From assembly GCF_000378425.1 (NCBI RefSeq), contig NZ_KB899829.1:1-64000 (forward strand): a stretch of 64,000 bases of DNA, written 5' to 3'. Made by a program: the position numbers and the translations under genes. Position 1 is the first letter of the stretch; each line of letters begins with the position of its first letter. This document shows, in pieces, positions 44,583 through 54,418 of this stretch. The stretch is from Cohnella laeviribosi DSM 21336. Its GTDB lineage: Bacteria > Bacillota > Bacilli > Paenibacillales > Paenibacillaceae. The notes under the pieces are model-generated. The model ran no database searches. It worked only from the letters and a program-made list of their open reading frames with translations, and was not told the origin of the DNA.

Positions 44583-45233
44583 CTAGCCCCCAAAATCCCG
44601 GACTTCGAGATATCGTTCCAGCTTGCGTTTCACGCGCTGCAGCGCATTGTCGATCGACTTGACGTGCCGGCCGAGGTCCACCGCGATTTCCTGATAGGAA
44701 CGCCCGTCCAAATAGAGCATCAGCACCTTGCGCTCGAGGTCGCTCAGGATTTCCGACATCTTGTCTTCAAGACCGAAAAATTCTTCCTGATTGATGATCA
44801 TTTCCTCCGGATCGCACACTTTCGAGCCGCAGATGACGTCAAGCAGCGTCCGGTCGGAATCCTCGTCGTAGATGGGCTTATCCAGAGAAACGTACGAGTT
44901 CAAGGGAATATGCTTCTGGCGCGTCGCCGTCTTGATCGCGGTGATGATCTGGCGGGTGACGCACAATTCGGCGAAAGCCTTGAAGGAGGCGAGCTTGTCG
45001 CCCCGGAAATCCCGAATCGACTTGTACAGGCCGATCATGCCTTCCTGGACGATATCTTCCCGCTCCGCGCCGATCAAAAAGTAGGAACGCGCCTTGGCCC
45101 GAACGAAGTTGCGGTACTTGTGGATCAGGTATTCGAGCGCCTCGGAGTTTCCTTCGTGCACAGCTTCCACGATATCCTCGTCGGTCTTGAAGTCATATTC
45201 GTGTATGGCCAGCTCGTTTACGTCTAAGCTCAC
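44583..45233 (-). CDS. sigH: RNA polymerase sporulation sigma factor SigH
   Basis: 216 aa sigma-70 family factor for the transition to sporulation and competence. Region 2 (NFVRAKARSYFLIGAEREDIVQEG...) and region 4 (RSYQEIAVDLGRHVKSIDNALQRVKRK) helix-turn-helix are intact. GTG start at 45233 with GGAGG eight bases upstream. Transcribed from its own promoter, with terminator before the rpmG operon, as in B. subtilis where sigH precedes rpmGB. Confidence 0.97.
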   Translation of the reverse strand: MSLDVNELAIHEYDFKTDEDIVEAVHEGNSEALEYLIHKYRNFVRAKARSYFLIGAEREDIVQEGMIGLYKSIRDFRGDKLASFKAFAELCVTRQIITAIKTATRQKHIPLNSYVSLDKPIYDEDSDRTLLDVICGSKVCDPEEMIINQEEFFGLEDKMSEILSDLERKVLMLYLDGRSYQEIAVDLGRHVKSIDNALQRVKRKLERYLEVRDFGG

Positions 45234-45391
45234 GAATCATCCCTCCGACCGTCAAGGCAAGTTGATCTAACAAATGCGAAACGGCTGCTCCGTCATCATT
45301 GAGGCGACTTCCAAATGGCAGAGACGAGCTGAACAATCGAAAAAAGAATTTATTAATTCCGAGCCGTCAAGTAAACTACCAATCTTATTCC

Positions 45392-45420
45392 AATATACTT
45401 GATGAAACCTATAGCGTCAA
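45392..45420 (-). promoter_or_regulatory. sigH promoter (sigma-A)
   Basis: Minus-strand -35 TTGACG (45415-45420), 17-base spacer, -10 TATATT (45392-45397). It lies about 160 bases before the sigH start; the leader is AT-rich (TTAATAAATTC, 45345-45361). AbrB-type control of sigH is known in Bacillus, but no defined operator is recognisable here. Confidence 0.65.
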
Positions 45421-45501
45421 CCGATGAGACTAGAAATGACAAGGCTTCCCGGGTTTCGACACGAAAAAATGGGCGGGATGGCGGGCGCATCGCCCCGGCA
45501 T

Positions 45502-46050
45502 TCACGCTTGATTGTCGTCTTCGGCCAGCTTTCCGCCCCTCCGCAGCCGCTCAAGCCGAAGCTGGACATCGGGACTGACCACGCCTCCGAGCGGATTCCG
45601 CTTCGGAGGCGGTTCGCGGCGGATCATGCGCTCGATCTCCCTGCGCCCTTCCTCTACGGCGAGCTGCAGCTCCCTGGCCGTCACGCGGAACGCCCCCCGG
45701 CCGAACGCGACCGTTTGCTCCACTTGATCGGATGTCGCCACATAGACGTTGCGGCGCACCGATTTCATCTCTCCGACGAGCCGCTCGATGCATTCGTCCG
45801 CCGTTTCCTTCTCCCGGGTGAACACGACCTTAAGCCGGTGATGGCGAAACGACGCCCCGGCTCCGGGAACCCGGAACGCATCGAAGACGACGGTGATCTT
45901 GACGCCGGAATAGCTTTGGTATTCGGCCAGCAAATCCAGCAGGCGGTCCCGCGCGCTCTCGAGCCGTTCCTGCTTCAGCTTCTCCAGCTCGGGCCAGGCG
46001 CCGATGATGTTGTAGCCGTCGACGATCAGGCAGTCCTCACGGCGAAGCAT
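45502..46050 (-). CDS. rae1: ribosome-dependent mRNA endonuclease Rae1 (YacP, NYN domain)
   Basis: 182 aa NYN/PIN-like nuclease. LIVDGYNIIGAWPEL (8-22) carries the first catalytic Asp; VFDAF, TADECIERL and ATSD provide further acidic residues. In B. subtilis Rae1 cleaves mRNA in the ribosomal A site. The GGAGG-led ATG at 46050 overlaps the rlmB 3' end by 14 bases, indicating coupling. Last gene of the cysE-cysS-mrnC-rlmB-rae1 operon. Confidence 0.9.
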   Translation of the reverse strand: MLRREDCLIVDGYNIIGAWPELEKLKQERLESARDRLLDLLAEYQSYSGVKITVVFDAFRVPGAGASFRHHRLKVVFTREKETADECIERLVGEMKSVRRNVYVATSDQVEQTVAFGRGAFRVTARELQLAVEEGRREIERMIRREPPPKRNPLGGVVSPDVQLRLERLRRGGKLAEDDNQA

Positions 46051-47023
46051 GCCCGCCCTCCAGGGCGCGCGCTTGTCCTCGGCGCTGGCGCACCGCCTCG
46101 TACAGGATGACGCCCGCCGCCACGGACGCGTTCAGCGAATTGATGCGCCCGAACATCGGCAGCGACAGCAGAAAATCGCACTTCTCGCGGACGAGCCGGG
46201 ACAGTCCCCTGCCCTCGCTGCCGATGACGATCGCAAGCGGCCCCGTCAGATCGGCCCCGTATACGTCCTGGGAAGCCGCCGCGTCGGCGCCGGCAATCCA
46301 GACGCCCGCTTCCTTCAGGCGTTCGATCGTCTGCGCCAGGTTCGCCACCCGGGCGACCGGGACGTATTCGACCGCACCGGCCGACGTCTTGGCCACGACC
46401 GCCGTCAGGCCTGCGCTGCGGCGCTTGGGAACGATGACGCCGTGCGCGCCGGTGCAGTCCGCCGTGCGCAGAATCGAACCGAGGTTGTGAGGGTCCTCCA
46501 CTTCGTCCAGCAGCACGAGCAAAGGCGCTTCCCCGCGTTCGGACGCGCGGGCGAGCAGGTCCTTCACGTCGAAGTAAGAAACGGCGGCCGCCTGGGCGAC
46601 GACGCCCTGATGAAGAACACCGGGCACGAGGCTGTCCAGCTTGCGCTTGTCGACAAACTGGACGACGACGCCCCTTGCCTTCGCTTCGTCGGCAATCGGC
46701 TGCACCAGGCTTCGCTGCGCCTGGTTGGACAGCCATATTTTGTTGAGCGCCCGGCCCGCCTTGAGCGCCTCCAGCACGGGATGCTTGCCGGCCAAATACT
46801 CCCCGGACAGGGCGGCCTCCTCCGCGTCCCGATCGCGCTCCGCCGCATCCGCGCGCGCCGGCGGCAGCCCGCGCTGCCGCTCGCTGTCCTTGCGGCGGCC
46901 GCCCGTGCGGGCGCCTCCCGTTGCTGCCGATCCGGCGGGTCCTTCCCCCGGACGGATTCCCCCATGCGTCCTCCGCGACGATTCCGGCGTTCCCGGAGGG
47001 CGCGTGCGTTTACGATCGCTCAT
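46037..47023 (-). CDS. rlmB: 23S rRNA 2'-O-ribose methyltransferase RlmB/TrmH family
   Basis: SPOUT methyltransferase of 328 aa that would methylate G2251 of 23S rRNA. Knot motifs: DEVEDPHNLGSILRTA (motif 1), IVIGSEGRGLSRLVRE (2) and NSLNASVAAGVILYEA (3). The SpoU substrate-binding domain precedes them (GEYLAGKHPVLEALKAG). An N-terminal extension of about 75 residues is Arg/Gly/Pro/Ser-rich and low-complexity, absent from the typical 250-residue enzyme. ATG at 47023 chosen; an upstream GTG overlaps the mrnC stop. Confidence 0.9.
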   Translation of the reverse strand: MSDRKRTRPPGTPESSRRTHGGIRPGEGPAGSAATGGARTGGRRKDSERQRGLPPARADAAERDRDAEEAALSGEYLAGKHPVLEALKAGRALNKIWLSNQAQRSLVQPIADEAKARGVVVQFVDKRKLDSLVPGVLHQGVVAQAAAVSYFDVKDLLARASERGEAPLLVLLDEVEDPHNLGSILRTADCTGAHGVIVPKRRSAGLTAVVAKTSAGAVEYVPVARVANLAQTIERLKEAGVWIAGADAAASQDVYGADLTGPLAIVIGSEGRGLSRLVREKCDFLLSLPMFGRINSLNASVAAGVILYEAVRQRRGQARALEGGHASP

Positions 47024-47040
47024 CACCTGTTCATCCTTTC

Positions 47041-47493
47041 TCACTCGTTCGTCTTCTGATCATCGGTAAACGCCAAATCGATAAGCTGCTCCAGCCGGTC
47101 GCGAAGGCCTTTGTAGTAAAGATAGCCCACCAGGCATTCCAGGGCGGTGGCATGCCGGTAATCTTCCGGATCGGCGTTGCGCGGGGGCTGGCCGGATTTC
47201 GCGTTGCGGCCCCTGCGCACGACATCCGCCTCCTCTTCCGTCAGCAGCGGCTGCCAGCGGCGAAGCAGCTTCGCCTGGGCGGCCGCCGACACGTAGCGCG
47301 TAGCCGCCCGGTGCAAATCCATCGGCTTGCGGGTGAAGGCGGCGATCAGCCGCTGGCGGATGTACAGCTCGAACACCGCGTCGCCGGCATAAGCGAGAAC
47401 GATCGGGGACAGCAGCTCCACCGGCGCGTCTTTCGGAAGCTCGGGGGCGATGACGGCGGCTCCGGGCATTCCGCGTTTCGGATTTGCCGTCAT
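47041..47493 (-). CDS. mrnC: mini-ribonuclease III
   Basis: 150 aa RNase III-like catalytic domain without a dsRNA-binding domain; matures 23S rRNA ends in Bacilli. LAYAGDAVFELYIRQRL carries the catalytic Asp38; the helical DLHRAATRYVSAAAQA follows. ATG at 47493 overlaps the cysS stop (ATGA), with GGAG seven bases before. Located between cysS and rlmB as in B. subtilis. Confidence 0.93.
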   Translation of the reverse strand: MTANPKRGMPGAAVIAPELPKDAPVELLSPIVLAYAGDAVFELYIRQRLIAAFTRKPMDLHRAATRYVSAAAQAKLLRRWQPLLTEEEADVVRRGRNAKSGQPPRNADPEDYRHATALECLVGYLYYKGLRDRLEQLIDLAFTDDQKTNE

Positions 47494-48902
47494 TTCCGTC
47501 TCCAACGGACGCCTTGCGGCGTATCTTCCAGAATGATCCCCTTGGCGGCGAGCAAGTCGCGAATTTCGTCGGCGCGGGCGAAATTGCGGGCTTTGCGCGC
47601 TTCGGTCCGCTCGGCGATCAGCGCTTCGATTTCCTCGTCAAGCAGGCCGCCTTCGCTTTCGGGAGGCAGAAGTCCGAGAATGCCGTCAAACTCCTCGAAC
47701 AGCTTGAGGATCAGGCGCAAATCGTCCGGGCTCACCCGCTCCCGCTGCAAGTAAGCGTTCGCTTCGGAGACAAGCTGGAACCACGCCGTCACCGCGTCCG
47801 CCGTATTGAAGTCGTCGTTCATCTTGGCCTGAAATTGCTCGGCCAGCTCCATAAGCCGCCGCTGCAGCCGCTCGTCGGCGGAAGCCGCTTCCGCGCCGTC
47901 CGGCGTCCCGGCCAGCCGGTGCTTGACGTTGTCGCGGCAAGTCGCGAGCCGGCTGACGCTGTTTTCCGCCTGGCGGATCGTTTCGTCGCTGAAATTGAGC
48001 GGGCTGCGGTAATGCGTGGCCAGCATCACGTAGCGAATCGCCTGCGCGCTGGTACGCTTCAGCAGCTCGCGGACGTTGATGACGTTGCCGAGCGATTTCG
48101 ACATTTTCTCGTTGTTGATGTTCACAAAGCCGTTGTGCATCCAGTACCGCGCGAGCGGAGCGCCGGTCAGCGCTTCCGACTGCGCGATCTCGCACTCGTG
48201 GTGCGGGAACTGCAGATCGTGTCCGCCTCCGTGAATGTCCAGCGTATCGCCTGCGAATTTGCGCGCCATGGCGGAACATTCGATATGCCAGCCCGGCCGG
48301 CCGTTCCCCCACGGACTGGGCCAGTTGATTTCGCCGGGCTTCGCTCCCTTCCACAGGACGAAATCCTGGGGATTCTCCTTGCGCTCGTCCACCTCGACGC
48401 GGATGCCGTACTGCAGCTCGTCGAGACGCTTGTGCGAAAGCTTGCCGTAACCGGGAAATTTCGAAGTGCGGTAGTACACGTCGCCGCCGCTTTCGTACGC
48501 ATAGCCTTTTTCCACCAATTCCTCGATAAACGCTACGATTTCCGGAATGTTTTCCGTCACGCGCGGATTCATCGAAGCCGGACGAACGCCCAATGCCTCC
48601 CGGTCCTCTTCATAACCGGCAATGAACCGCTCGGCCAGCTCGGGAACCGAAATGCCCAGCTCGTTGGCCTTGCGGATCATTTTGTCGTCGACATCGGTAA
48701 AATTCACCACGTAGTTCACCTTGTACCCGATCGATTCCAGGTAGCGGCGAACCACGTCGAAAAAGATGACCGGCCGGGCGTTGCCGATATGGATGTAATC
48801 GTACACGGTCGGTCCGCAAACGTACATGTTGACCTGTCCCGGATGAATCGGACGGAACGTTTCCTTTTCCCGCGTCAAACTGTTATAAATCGTCAGACTC
48901 AC
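47490..48902 (-). CDS. cysS: cysteinyl-tRNA synthetase
   Basis: 470 aa class I synthetase. Active-site motifs HIGNARP (HIGH type) and KMSKSLGN, and zinc-binding residues (CGPT near the N terminus, HHECEIAQSEA). It charges tRNA-Cys. GTG at 48902 is preferred since AAAGGAG lies ten bases before it and the protein then starts MSLTIYNSLTREKE as in relatives; an ATG three codons earlier is one base after that site. Co-transcribed after cysE under the Cys T-box. Confidence 0.95.
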   Translation of the reverse strand: MSLTIYNSLTREKETFRPIHPGQVNMYVCGPTVYDYIHIGNARPVIFFDVVRRYLESIGYKVNYVVNFTDVDDKMIRKANELGISVPELAERFIAGYEEDREALGVRPASMNPRVTENIPEIVAFIEELVEKGYAYESGGDVYYRTSKFPGYGKLSHKRLDELQYGIRVEVDERKENPQDFVLWKGAKPGEINWPSPWGNGRPGWHIECSAMARKFAGDTLDIHGGGHDLQFPHHECEIAQSEALTGAPLARYWMHNGFVNINNEKMSKSLGNVINVRELLKRTSAQAIRYVMLATHYRSPLNFSDETIRQAENSVSRLATCRDNVKHRLAGTPDGAEAASADERLQRRLMELAEQFQAKMNDDFNTADAVTAWFQLVSEANAYLQRERVSPDDLRLILKLFEEFDGILGLLPPESEGGLLDEEIEALIAERTEARKARNFARADEIRDLLAAKGIILEDTPQGVRWRRK

Positions 48903-48935
48903 GAAAGACATGCTCCTTTGTTCATCTTGTTTGGG

Positions 48936-49640
48936 TTAATCTTGTTTGGCCGCGCCGACGGGCTTGCGCGGCGTTCCGGCTTCGTCCGCCGGTTCCTTTT
49001 CCCCTTTAAGCTGCCTGATCTCCTCTTTGAGCTCGTCGATTTCTTTCTGCATCGCGCGGAACGTTTCGATGATCGGGTCCGGAAGATTCGTGTGATCGAG
49101 CCGGTCGCCGACCCGCTCTCCGTTGCGTTTGACCACCCGTCCGGGAATGCCGACGACGGTGCTGTCGGGCGGCACCGGGCGAAGGACGACGGAATTGGCT
49201 CCGATATTGGAGTTGTCGCCGACCGTAAACGAGCCCAGCACCTTGGCGCCGGATGCGATGACGACGCGGTTGCCGATCGTCGGGTGGCGCTTGCCCTTTT
49301 CTTTGCCGGTCCCGCCGAGCGTCACGCCTTGGTAAATGACCACCTCGTCCCCGATCTCGCACGTTTCCCCGATCACGACCCCCATTCCGTGATCGATAAA
49401 CAGCTTTTTGCCGATCTTGGCGCCGGGATGGATTTCGATGCCGGTAAAAAACCGGCTGATCTGCGAAATGATCCGCGCCACCGTATACCACCGCTTGCGG
49501 TAGAAAAAGTGCGCGATCCGGTGCGCCCAAATCGCATGCAGGCCGGAGTACGTAAACACGACCTCGAACTTGCTTCGGGCGGCGGGATCGTTCTCAAACA
49601 CCGCTTCGATGTCCGATCGTATCGTATCCCAAAACCCCAT
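48936..49640 (-). CDS. cysE: serine O-acetyltransferase
   Basis: 234 aa. First step of cysteine synthesis from serine: L-serine + acetyl-CoA to O-acetylserine. Left-handed beta-helix with hexapeptide repeats after [14 protein letters not shown] and catalytic His in the IDHGMG/RHPTIG region. Acidic C-terminal coil ([18 protein letters not shown]). ATG at 49640 with GGGGAGG upstream; the open frame upstream to 49859 would run through the T-box terminator. Under Cys T-box control. Confidence 0.95.
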   Translation of the reverse strand: MGFWDTIRSDIEAVFENDPAARSKFEVVFTYSGLHAIWAHRIAHFFYRKRWYTVARIISQISRFFTGIEIHPGAKIGKKLFIDHGMGVVIGETCEIGDEVVIYQGVTLGGTGKEKGKRHPTIGNRVVIASGAKVLGSFTVGDNSNIGANSVVLRPVPPDSTVVGIPGRVVKRNGERVGDRLDHTNLPDPIIETFRAMQKEIDELKEEIRQLKGEKEPADEAGTPRKPVGAAKQD

Positions 49641-49769
49641 GCTGCTCGAACCTCCCCTATTTCTCTCTGCCTCGTGCCGGCCAAAACGTTTGCGCCGCCG
49701 GTCGCCGGGCGTAAACGCCCCTCGGTTCGCCCGGTGCCGCCCGTCAAGTCTCCTTGAAGGCTCCGCAAT

Positions 49770-50146
49770 CAAAAACGCCTCCGCAGCTTTGCGCTGCAGA
49801 GGCGTTCGAATACGCGGTCCCACTCTGCTTGAGCCCTTTCGCCCGCCCGAAGCACGCAAAAAAGCCCCACTCTACCGGATCTTAACGGGTTCCCCCCGGC
49901 ACCGCTTACCAGACGAAAAACGGGCGCAGCCGGTTTGCTCGCTCACGGTTCACGCTGTCGTGTCACTCGCGCCGATCCGTTTCCGCAATCCCGGCCGAAC
50001 CGCCCAAGTCGCTCGGCGGCACGGCTCCCAGGTGCATTTCGGTTCCGTCGGAATAGGCCGCTTCCAGCCGAGGCGGCCCTCTCTGGTCATTCCGGAGCGA
50101 AACGTACTCTCCTGTTCATCGCAGTTGATTCCATATCCTTATCGTT
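49770..50146 (-). ncRNA. Cys T-box riboswitch upstream of cysE-cysS
   Basis: The leader contains a T-box motif AGAGTGGGACCGCG (49813-49826), preceded by stem I elements. A candidate specifier is UGC (Cys), at 50034-50036 in GAAATGCACC, fitting cysteine genes downstream. The terminator is AACGCCTCTGCAGC/GCTGCGGAGGCGTT (49774-49787, 49793-49806) followed by a T run (49770-49775). Uncharged tRNA-Cys is expected to switch on cysE-cysS. A second AGAGTGGG occurs at 49866-49873. Confidence 0.85.
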
Positions 50147-50152
50147 ACCGCA

Positions 50153-50181
50153 AGTATACCTTTTCCGCCCGGCTGTGACAA
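50153..50181 (-). promoter_or_regulatory. cysE operon promoter (sigma-A)
   Basis: Minus-strand -35 TTGTCA (50176-50181), 17-base spacer, -10 TATACT (50153-50158), at the head of the T-box leader. Confidence 0.7.
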
Positions 50182-50321
50182 GGCTCCGGCGGCGGGAATG
50201 GGTGGAATTCCCGCGCCGTCCCGGCGGAACGAAGGCTCGGCCGGGTTGCCCGTTGCGGCGGCGCCGGCTTGGCGGCGCGGCAGGGCGGGCAGCCGCGAGC
50301 CGCGGGCGGCCGCGGGAAGCT
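50182..50321. other. GC-rich spacer between gltX and the cysE promoter
   Basis: Contains a hairpin GCGGGAAT/ATTCCCGC without a T run. No gltX terminator with a T tract is visible, so how gltX transcription ends is unclear. Confidence 0.4.
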
Positions 50322-51785
50322 TCAGCCCAGCGCGGCCGAAAGCCGCTTCAGCACGGTAGAACGGCCGAGCAGCCAAATGCAGCCGTTCAGGTCCGGGCCG
50401 TGCGTCTGGCCGGTCAAAGCAATGCGGATCGGCATGAACAGCCCTTTCCCCTTCACGCCCGTTTCCTTCTGCACGGCCTTGATCGCCGCCTTGATCCCGT
50501 CGACCGTAAAGCCTTCCTCTCCGAGCTCCTCCACCTGGCGGGAGAAGGCGCGCAGCACGTCCGGCACGGACGGCTCCGCCATGACGGCTTTGCCTTCGTC
50601 GTCCGGCTCCTGCGGCTCGGTGAAGAACAGATCGGACAGCGGCACGATCTCCGCCCCGAAGCGCAGATGGTCGCGAAGCAGCGCGACCAGCGCCGTCGCC
50701 CACTCCAGATCCGCGGGACCGGGCTTCTCCGGCAGACGGCCCGCCTTCTGCAAGTGCGGCAGGCACAGCCCGACGACGCGCTCGAGCGGAGCGGCCTTGA
50801 GGTAATGCTGGCTCAGCCAGTTCAGCTTCGCCGTATCGAAGACGGCCGGGCTCTTCGACAGCCGGTTCGCATCGAAGATTTCGATCAGCTGCTCGCGGGT
50901 GAAGATTTCCTCCTCGCCCTCCGGCGACCAGCCGAGCAGCGCGATGAAGTTCAACAGCGCCTCCGGCATATAGCCGAGCGCATCGTATTGCTCGATGAAC
51001 TGCACGATCGATTCGTCGCGCTTCGACAGCTTTTTGCGCTGCTCGTTGACGATCAGCGTCATGTGGCCGAAGACGGGCGGCGTCCAGCCGAACGCTTCGT
51101 AAATCATCAGCTGGCGCGGCGTGTTCGTAATATGGTCTTCTCCGCGCAGCACATGCGTAATCTCCATAAGGTGATCGTCCGCCGCCACGGCGAAATTGTA
51201 GGTCGGAATGCCGTCCTTCTTGACGATGACGAAATCGCCGAAATCTTCGGATCGGAAGGAAATCTCACCCTTTACCATGTCGTTGAAGGTATAGGTGCGG
51301 CCCTGCGGCACGGCGAAGCGGACGCTCGGCACCCGACCTTCCGCTTCCAGGCGCTTGCGGTCCTCCTCCGTCAGATGGCGGCACCTGCCCGAATACTTCG
51401 GCGTTTCGCCCCGGGCAAGCTGCTCCTCCCGCTCCCGCTCCAGCTCTTCCTCGGTGCAGTAGCAGAAATAGGCGAGGCCGCGGTTCATCAGATCCTGCCA
51501 CAGCTCGCGGTAAATGCCGAGCCGCTCCGTCTGGCGGTAAGGACCGTACGCCCCTTCGCGGTCGACGCTTTCGTCCCAATCGACGCCAAGCCATTTCAGG
51601 TAGGTCAGCTGATTCTGTTCGCCTCCCTCGACATTGCGCTTCACGTCGGTATCTTCAATGCGAATAATAAAATCTCCGCCATGATGGCGAGCGAACAAAT
51701 AATTGAAAATGGCGGTTCGCGCATTGCCGATATGCAGATGCCCGGTCGGGCTCGGCGCATAGCGGACGCGCACTTTGTCGGTCAT
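50322..51785 (-). CDS. gltX: glutamyl-tRNA synthetase
   Basis: 487 aa class I synthetase. HIGH-type motif [12 protein letters not shown] (about 11-22) and KMSKS-type KLSKRDES are present. Zinc-binding cysteine pair CYC (about residues 107-109) with CR(CRHL) later is partial. ATG at 51785 chosen (GGAGGAGAACGGGCC upstream). Charges tRNA-Glu, and in many Firmicutes tRNA-Gln for later amidation. It lies 47 bases after ispF. Confidence 0.95.
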   Translation of the reverse strand: MTDKVRVRYAPSPTGHLHIGNARTAIFNYLFARHHGGDFIIRIEDTDVKRNVEGGEQNQLTYLKWLGVDWDESVDREGAYGPYRQTERLGIYRELWQDLMNRGLAYFCYCTEEELEREREEQLARGETPKYSGRCRHLTEEDRKRLEAEGRVPSVRFAVPQGRTYTFNDMVKGEISFRSEDFGDFVIVKKDGIPTYNFAVAADDHLMEITHVLRGEDHITNTPRQLMIYEAFGWTPPVFGHMTLIVNEQRKKLSKRDESIVQFIEQYDALGYMPEALLNFIALLGWSPEGEEEIFTREQLIEIFDANRLSKSPAVFDTAKLNWLSQHYLKAAPLERVVGLCLPHLQKAGRLPEKPGPADLEWATALVALLRDHLRFGAEIVPLSDLFFTEPQEPDDEGKAVMAEPSVPDVLRAFSRQVEELGEEGFTVDGIKAAIKAVQKETGVKGKGLFMPIRIALTGQTHGPDLNGCIWLLGRSTVLKRLSAALG

Positions 51786-51832
51786 GGCCCGTTCTCCTCC
51801 CATCGCGATTCGTCCTTCAATTCATTCCGAAA

Positions 51833-52315
51833 TCATAGCACATCCCGGACAAGGCAAACAATCGCCTGCGCGGCGATCCCCTCGCCTCGGCCGGTGAAGC
51901 CCAGCTTCTCCGTCGTCGTCGCCTTCACGTTCACCTGCGAAACGTCGCATTCGAGCGCGCGGGCGATCACCTCGACCATCGCCGGAATATGCGGCGCCAT
52001 CTTCGGCGCCTGGGCGATGATCGTAGCGTCGGCGTTGCCGAGCTTGTAGCCCCGCTCCCGCGCCAGGCTCCAAACATGCTCCAGCAGCTTGACGCTGTTC
52101 GCGTCCTTGAACGCGGGATCGGTGTCGGGAAAATGCTTGCCGATATCCCCGAGCGCCAGCGCCCCGAGCACCGCGTCGCTGATCGCGTGCAGCAGCACGT
52201 CCGCGTCGGAATGCCCGAGCAGCCCTTTCTCGTAGGGAATGTTCACGCCCCCGATAATGCATGGGCGCCCCTCCGTCAGTTGATGCACGTCAAAGCCTTG
52301 ACCCACTCTGATCAT
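51833..52315 (-). CDS. ispF: 2-C-methyl-D-erythritol 2,4-cyclodiphosphate synthase
   Basis: 160 aa, MEP isoprenoid pathway, fifth step. Zinc ligands Asp8 and His10 (GFDVHQL) and His42 ([11 protein letters not shown]). The ATG overlaps the ispD stop by four bases (ATGA), so the pair is coupled. Confidence 0.96.
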   Translation of the reverse strand: MIRVGQGFDVHQLTEGRPCIIGGVNIPYEKGLLGHSDADVLLHAISDAVLGALALGDIGKHFPDTDPAFKDANSVKLLEHVWSLARERGYKLGNADATIIAQAPKMAPHIPAMVEVIARALECDVSQVNVKATTTEKLGFTGRGEGIAAQAIVCLVRDVL

Positions 52316-53013
52316 CTTGAGTCCGTTTCCTCCCGCCGACGCCTGGCAAGAAACAACTCCGCCACCGGCAGGTCTTCCGGCGTCGTAATTTTCAAATTGC
52401 GGTAATCTCCCTCCACGATCGCCACCTTGCGCCCCCGGCGCTCCAGCAGCATCGCGTCGTCCGTCGCCGCCGCCCCCTCGAGCCGGGCGAGGCGGTGCGC
52501 TTCAAGCAGCTCCTCGCGGACGAACGCCTGCGGCGTCTGCACGGCCCACAGCAGGCGGCGGTCCGGCGTGTCGACGATAAAGCCCCGCTCGTCCGCCACC
52601 TTGATCGTGTCCTTCACGCGCACGGCGAGCGCCGCCGCGCCGTGCCGCTCCGCCGCCCGGCAGCAGGCTTCGATCTGATGCGGCGCCACCAGCGGCCGCG
52701 CCGCATCGTGCACGAGCACGCCTTGCGTCGAAAGCGCGGCAAGCCCCGCGAACACGCTGTCCTGGCGCTCAGCGCCGCCCCGTACGATCGCGCTCACCTT
52801 GGCAAAGCCGCCTTCGCGCACAACCTCTGCGGCCCGCGCTTCCTCGCCGGGGGCGACGACCAGGACGACCGAGGCAACCGTGCCGCAGCGCTCGAACGCC
52901 TCAAGCGCATAGGCCAGCACCGGGCGCCCGGAAAGCGGCAAATACGGCTTATTGTCGCCGGCTCCCATCCGCGTTCCGCGGCCTGCGGCGACGATAACCG
53001 CTCCCCAATCCAT
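52312..53013 (-). CDS. ispD: 2-C-methyl-D-erythritol 4-phosphate cytidylyltransferase
   Basis: 233 aa, MEP pathway third step: CTP + MEP to CDP-ME. Nucleotidyltransferase motif [21 protein letters not shown] near the N terminus and DAARPLV are conserved. ATG at 53013, GGAGCAAGGGGAC upstream. Follows yacL by 85 bases. Confidence 0.95.
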   Translation of the reverse strand: MDWGAVIVAAGRGTRMGAGDNKPYLPLSGRPVLAYALEAFERCGTVASVVLVVAPGEEARAAEVVREGGFAKVSAIVRGGAERQDSVFAGLAALSTQGVLVHDAARPLVAPHQIEACCRAAERHGAAALAVRVKDTIKVADERGFIVDTPDRRLLWAVQTPQAFVREELLEAHRLARLEGAAATDDAMLLERRGRKVAIVEGDYRNLKITTPEDLPVAELFLARRRREETDSR

Positions 53014-53098
53014 GTCCCCTTGCTCCTCTCCCGATAAACGCAACAAAAGGCGAGACAACAAGCGCTTGTCCCGCCCGCATGCTTATAATCATACCTTG

Positions 53099-54187
53099 TC
53101 AGAGCGCTTTTTCCAATAGCTTGGGCTTGGCGAAAATCATCCGCCCCGCCGAAGTCTGAAGCACGCTGGTCACCAGCACCTCCATCGTCGTGCCGATAAA
53201 ATCCCGCCCGCCTTCGACGACGATCATCGTGCCGTCGTCCAAATACGCGACGCCTTGGCCGTGCTCCTTGCCGTCCTTGATCACCTGCACGAAGATTTCT
53301 TCGCCCGGCAGCACGACCGGCTTGACGGCGTTGGCCAGATCGTTGATGTTGAGCACCGATACGCCCTGAAGCTCGCAAACCTTGTTCAGATTGAAGTCGT
53401 TGGTCACGACCTTGCCCCGCATGGCCTTCGCCAGCTTGACCAGCTTGCTGTCCACTTCGCCCGGCTCGTCGCCTACGTCTTCGTGAATGAGCACCTTGAC
53501 GTCGAGCTCCTTCTGGATTTTATTCAAAATGTCCAGCCCCCGGCGGCCGCGGTTTCGCTTGAGCAGGTCCGAGGAATCCGCGATATGCTGCAGCTCTTCC
53601 AGCACGAACTCGGGGATGACCAGCGTTCCTTCGATAAATCCCGTCTTGCAAATGTCGGCGATCCGGCCGTCGATGATGACGCTCGTATCGAGAATTTTGT
53701 GCTCCTCGTAGTGCGGCCCTTCCTCCTTGACCGGAACCGCGGCGGCCCGTGCCGCCATCCACGCCCCAAGCTCGTCCTGCTTGCGCGCCGAAAGCCGGAT
53801 TCCCGCATAGGCGAGCAATACGGCCGCCAAAGCGGCGAGCACGTTGCCGACCCGCGGAACGTCCGAGATCAGCGGAAACAGCAGCGCGGACAAGGCAAGT
53901 CCCGCTCCGCCCCCCGCCGCACCGACAACCAGCGTCGGCGCGGAATATTCGGACAGGCGGTCGATTCCGCGCGCAAGCTGCGCCATCAGCGGACCCGACA
54001 GCGCCGTGGCCGCGAGCAGTCCGATCATGGCGCCGATGGCCGCCCCGAGCCAGCCGCCCCCGGCGGACAACGTGCCGATCCCGCCATTCGTCAATCCCGT
54101 CATGCCGGTCCCCCATACCGCCCATTCTTTTCCCCATATGCCGCCAAGCAGCGCTCCGGCCGCTTGGATCGCGCGTTTCATCATCAT
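53099..54187 (-). CDS. PIN/TRAM-domain membrane protein YacL
   Basis: 362 aa. Four hydrophobic N-terminal segments, then a PIN nuclease-like domain ([13 protein letters not shown]; acidic residues also in [10 protein letters not shown]) and a C-terminal TRAM RNA-binding domain ([18 protein letters not shown]). Conserved in Firmicutes next to ispD; function in RNA metabolism is inferred. ATG at 54187 has GAGGAG eight bases upstream. Confidence 0.9.
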   Translation of the reverse strand: MMMKRAIQAAGALLGGIWGKEWAVWGTGMTGLTNGGIGTLSAGGGWLGAAIGAMIGLLAATALSGPLMAQLARGIDRLSEYSAPTLVVGAAGGGAGLALSALLFPLISDVPRVGNVLAALAAVLLAYAGIRLSARKQDELGAWMAARAAAVPVKEEGPHYEEHKILDTSVIIDGRIADICKTGFIEGTLVIPEFVLEELQHIADSSDLLKRNRGRRGLDILNKIQKELDVKVLIHEDVGDEPGEVDSKLVKLAKAMRGKVVTNDFNLNKVCELQGVSVLNINDLANAVKPVVLPGEEIFVQVIKDGKEHGQGVAYLDDGTMIVVEGGRDFIGTTMEVLVTSVLQTSAGRMIFAKPKLLEKAL

Positions 54188-54348
54188 AAAAATCACTCCT
54201 CGTTTCGAATTGCTTGTAGCTGGCGCAAAACAAAAAACCATCGTCATAAACCCAAAATTTAGTACTAGTATGATCCAAATTCCGGGCCGTTAATCTTCCG
54301 TTCCGATTTTTTTGCCAGCCTCTTCCTCAATTCTGAGCGTTTCTTCTT

Positions 54349-54377
54349 TTGAAAAGCCGGCCGCCTTACTCTATAAT
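54349..54377 (+). promoter_or_regulatory. promoter of the 131-aa gene
   Basis: -35 TTGAAA (54349-54354), 17-base spacer, perfect -10 TATAAT (54372-54377), 42 bases before the GTG start. Confidence 0.75.
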
Positions 54378-54418
54378 GAGGTAAGAAAAGCAAAATACGG
54401 TAAACGAGGTGAAATCGG

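Noticed and set aside
49641-49859. N-terminal extension of cysE upstream to 49859
   Set aside because: It would translate through the T-box terminator; GGGGAGG before the ATG at 49640 supports the shorter start.
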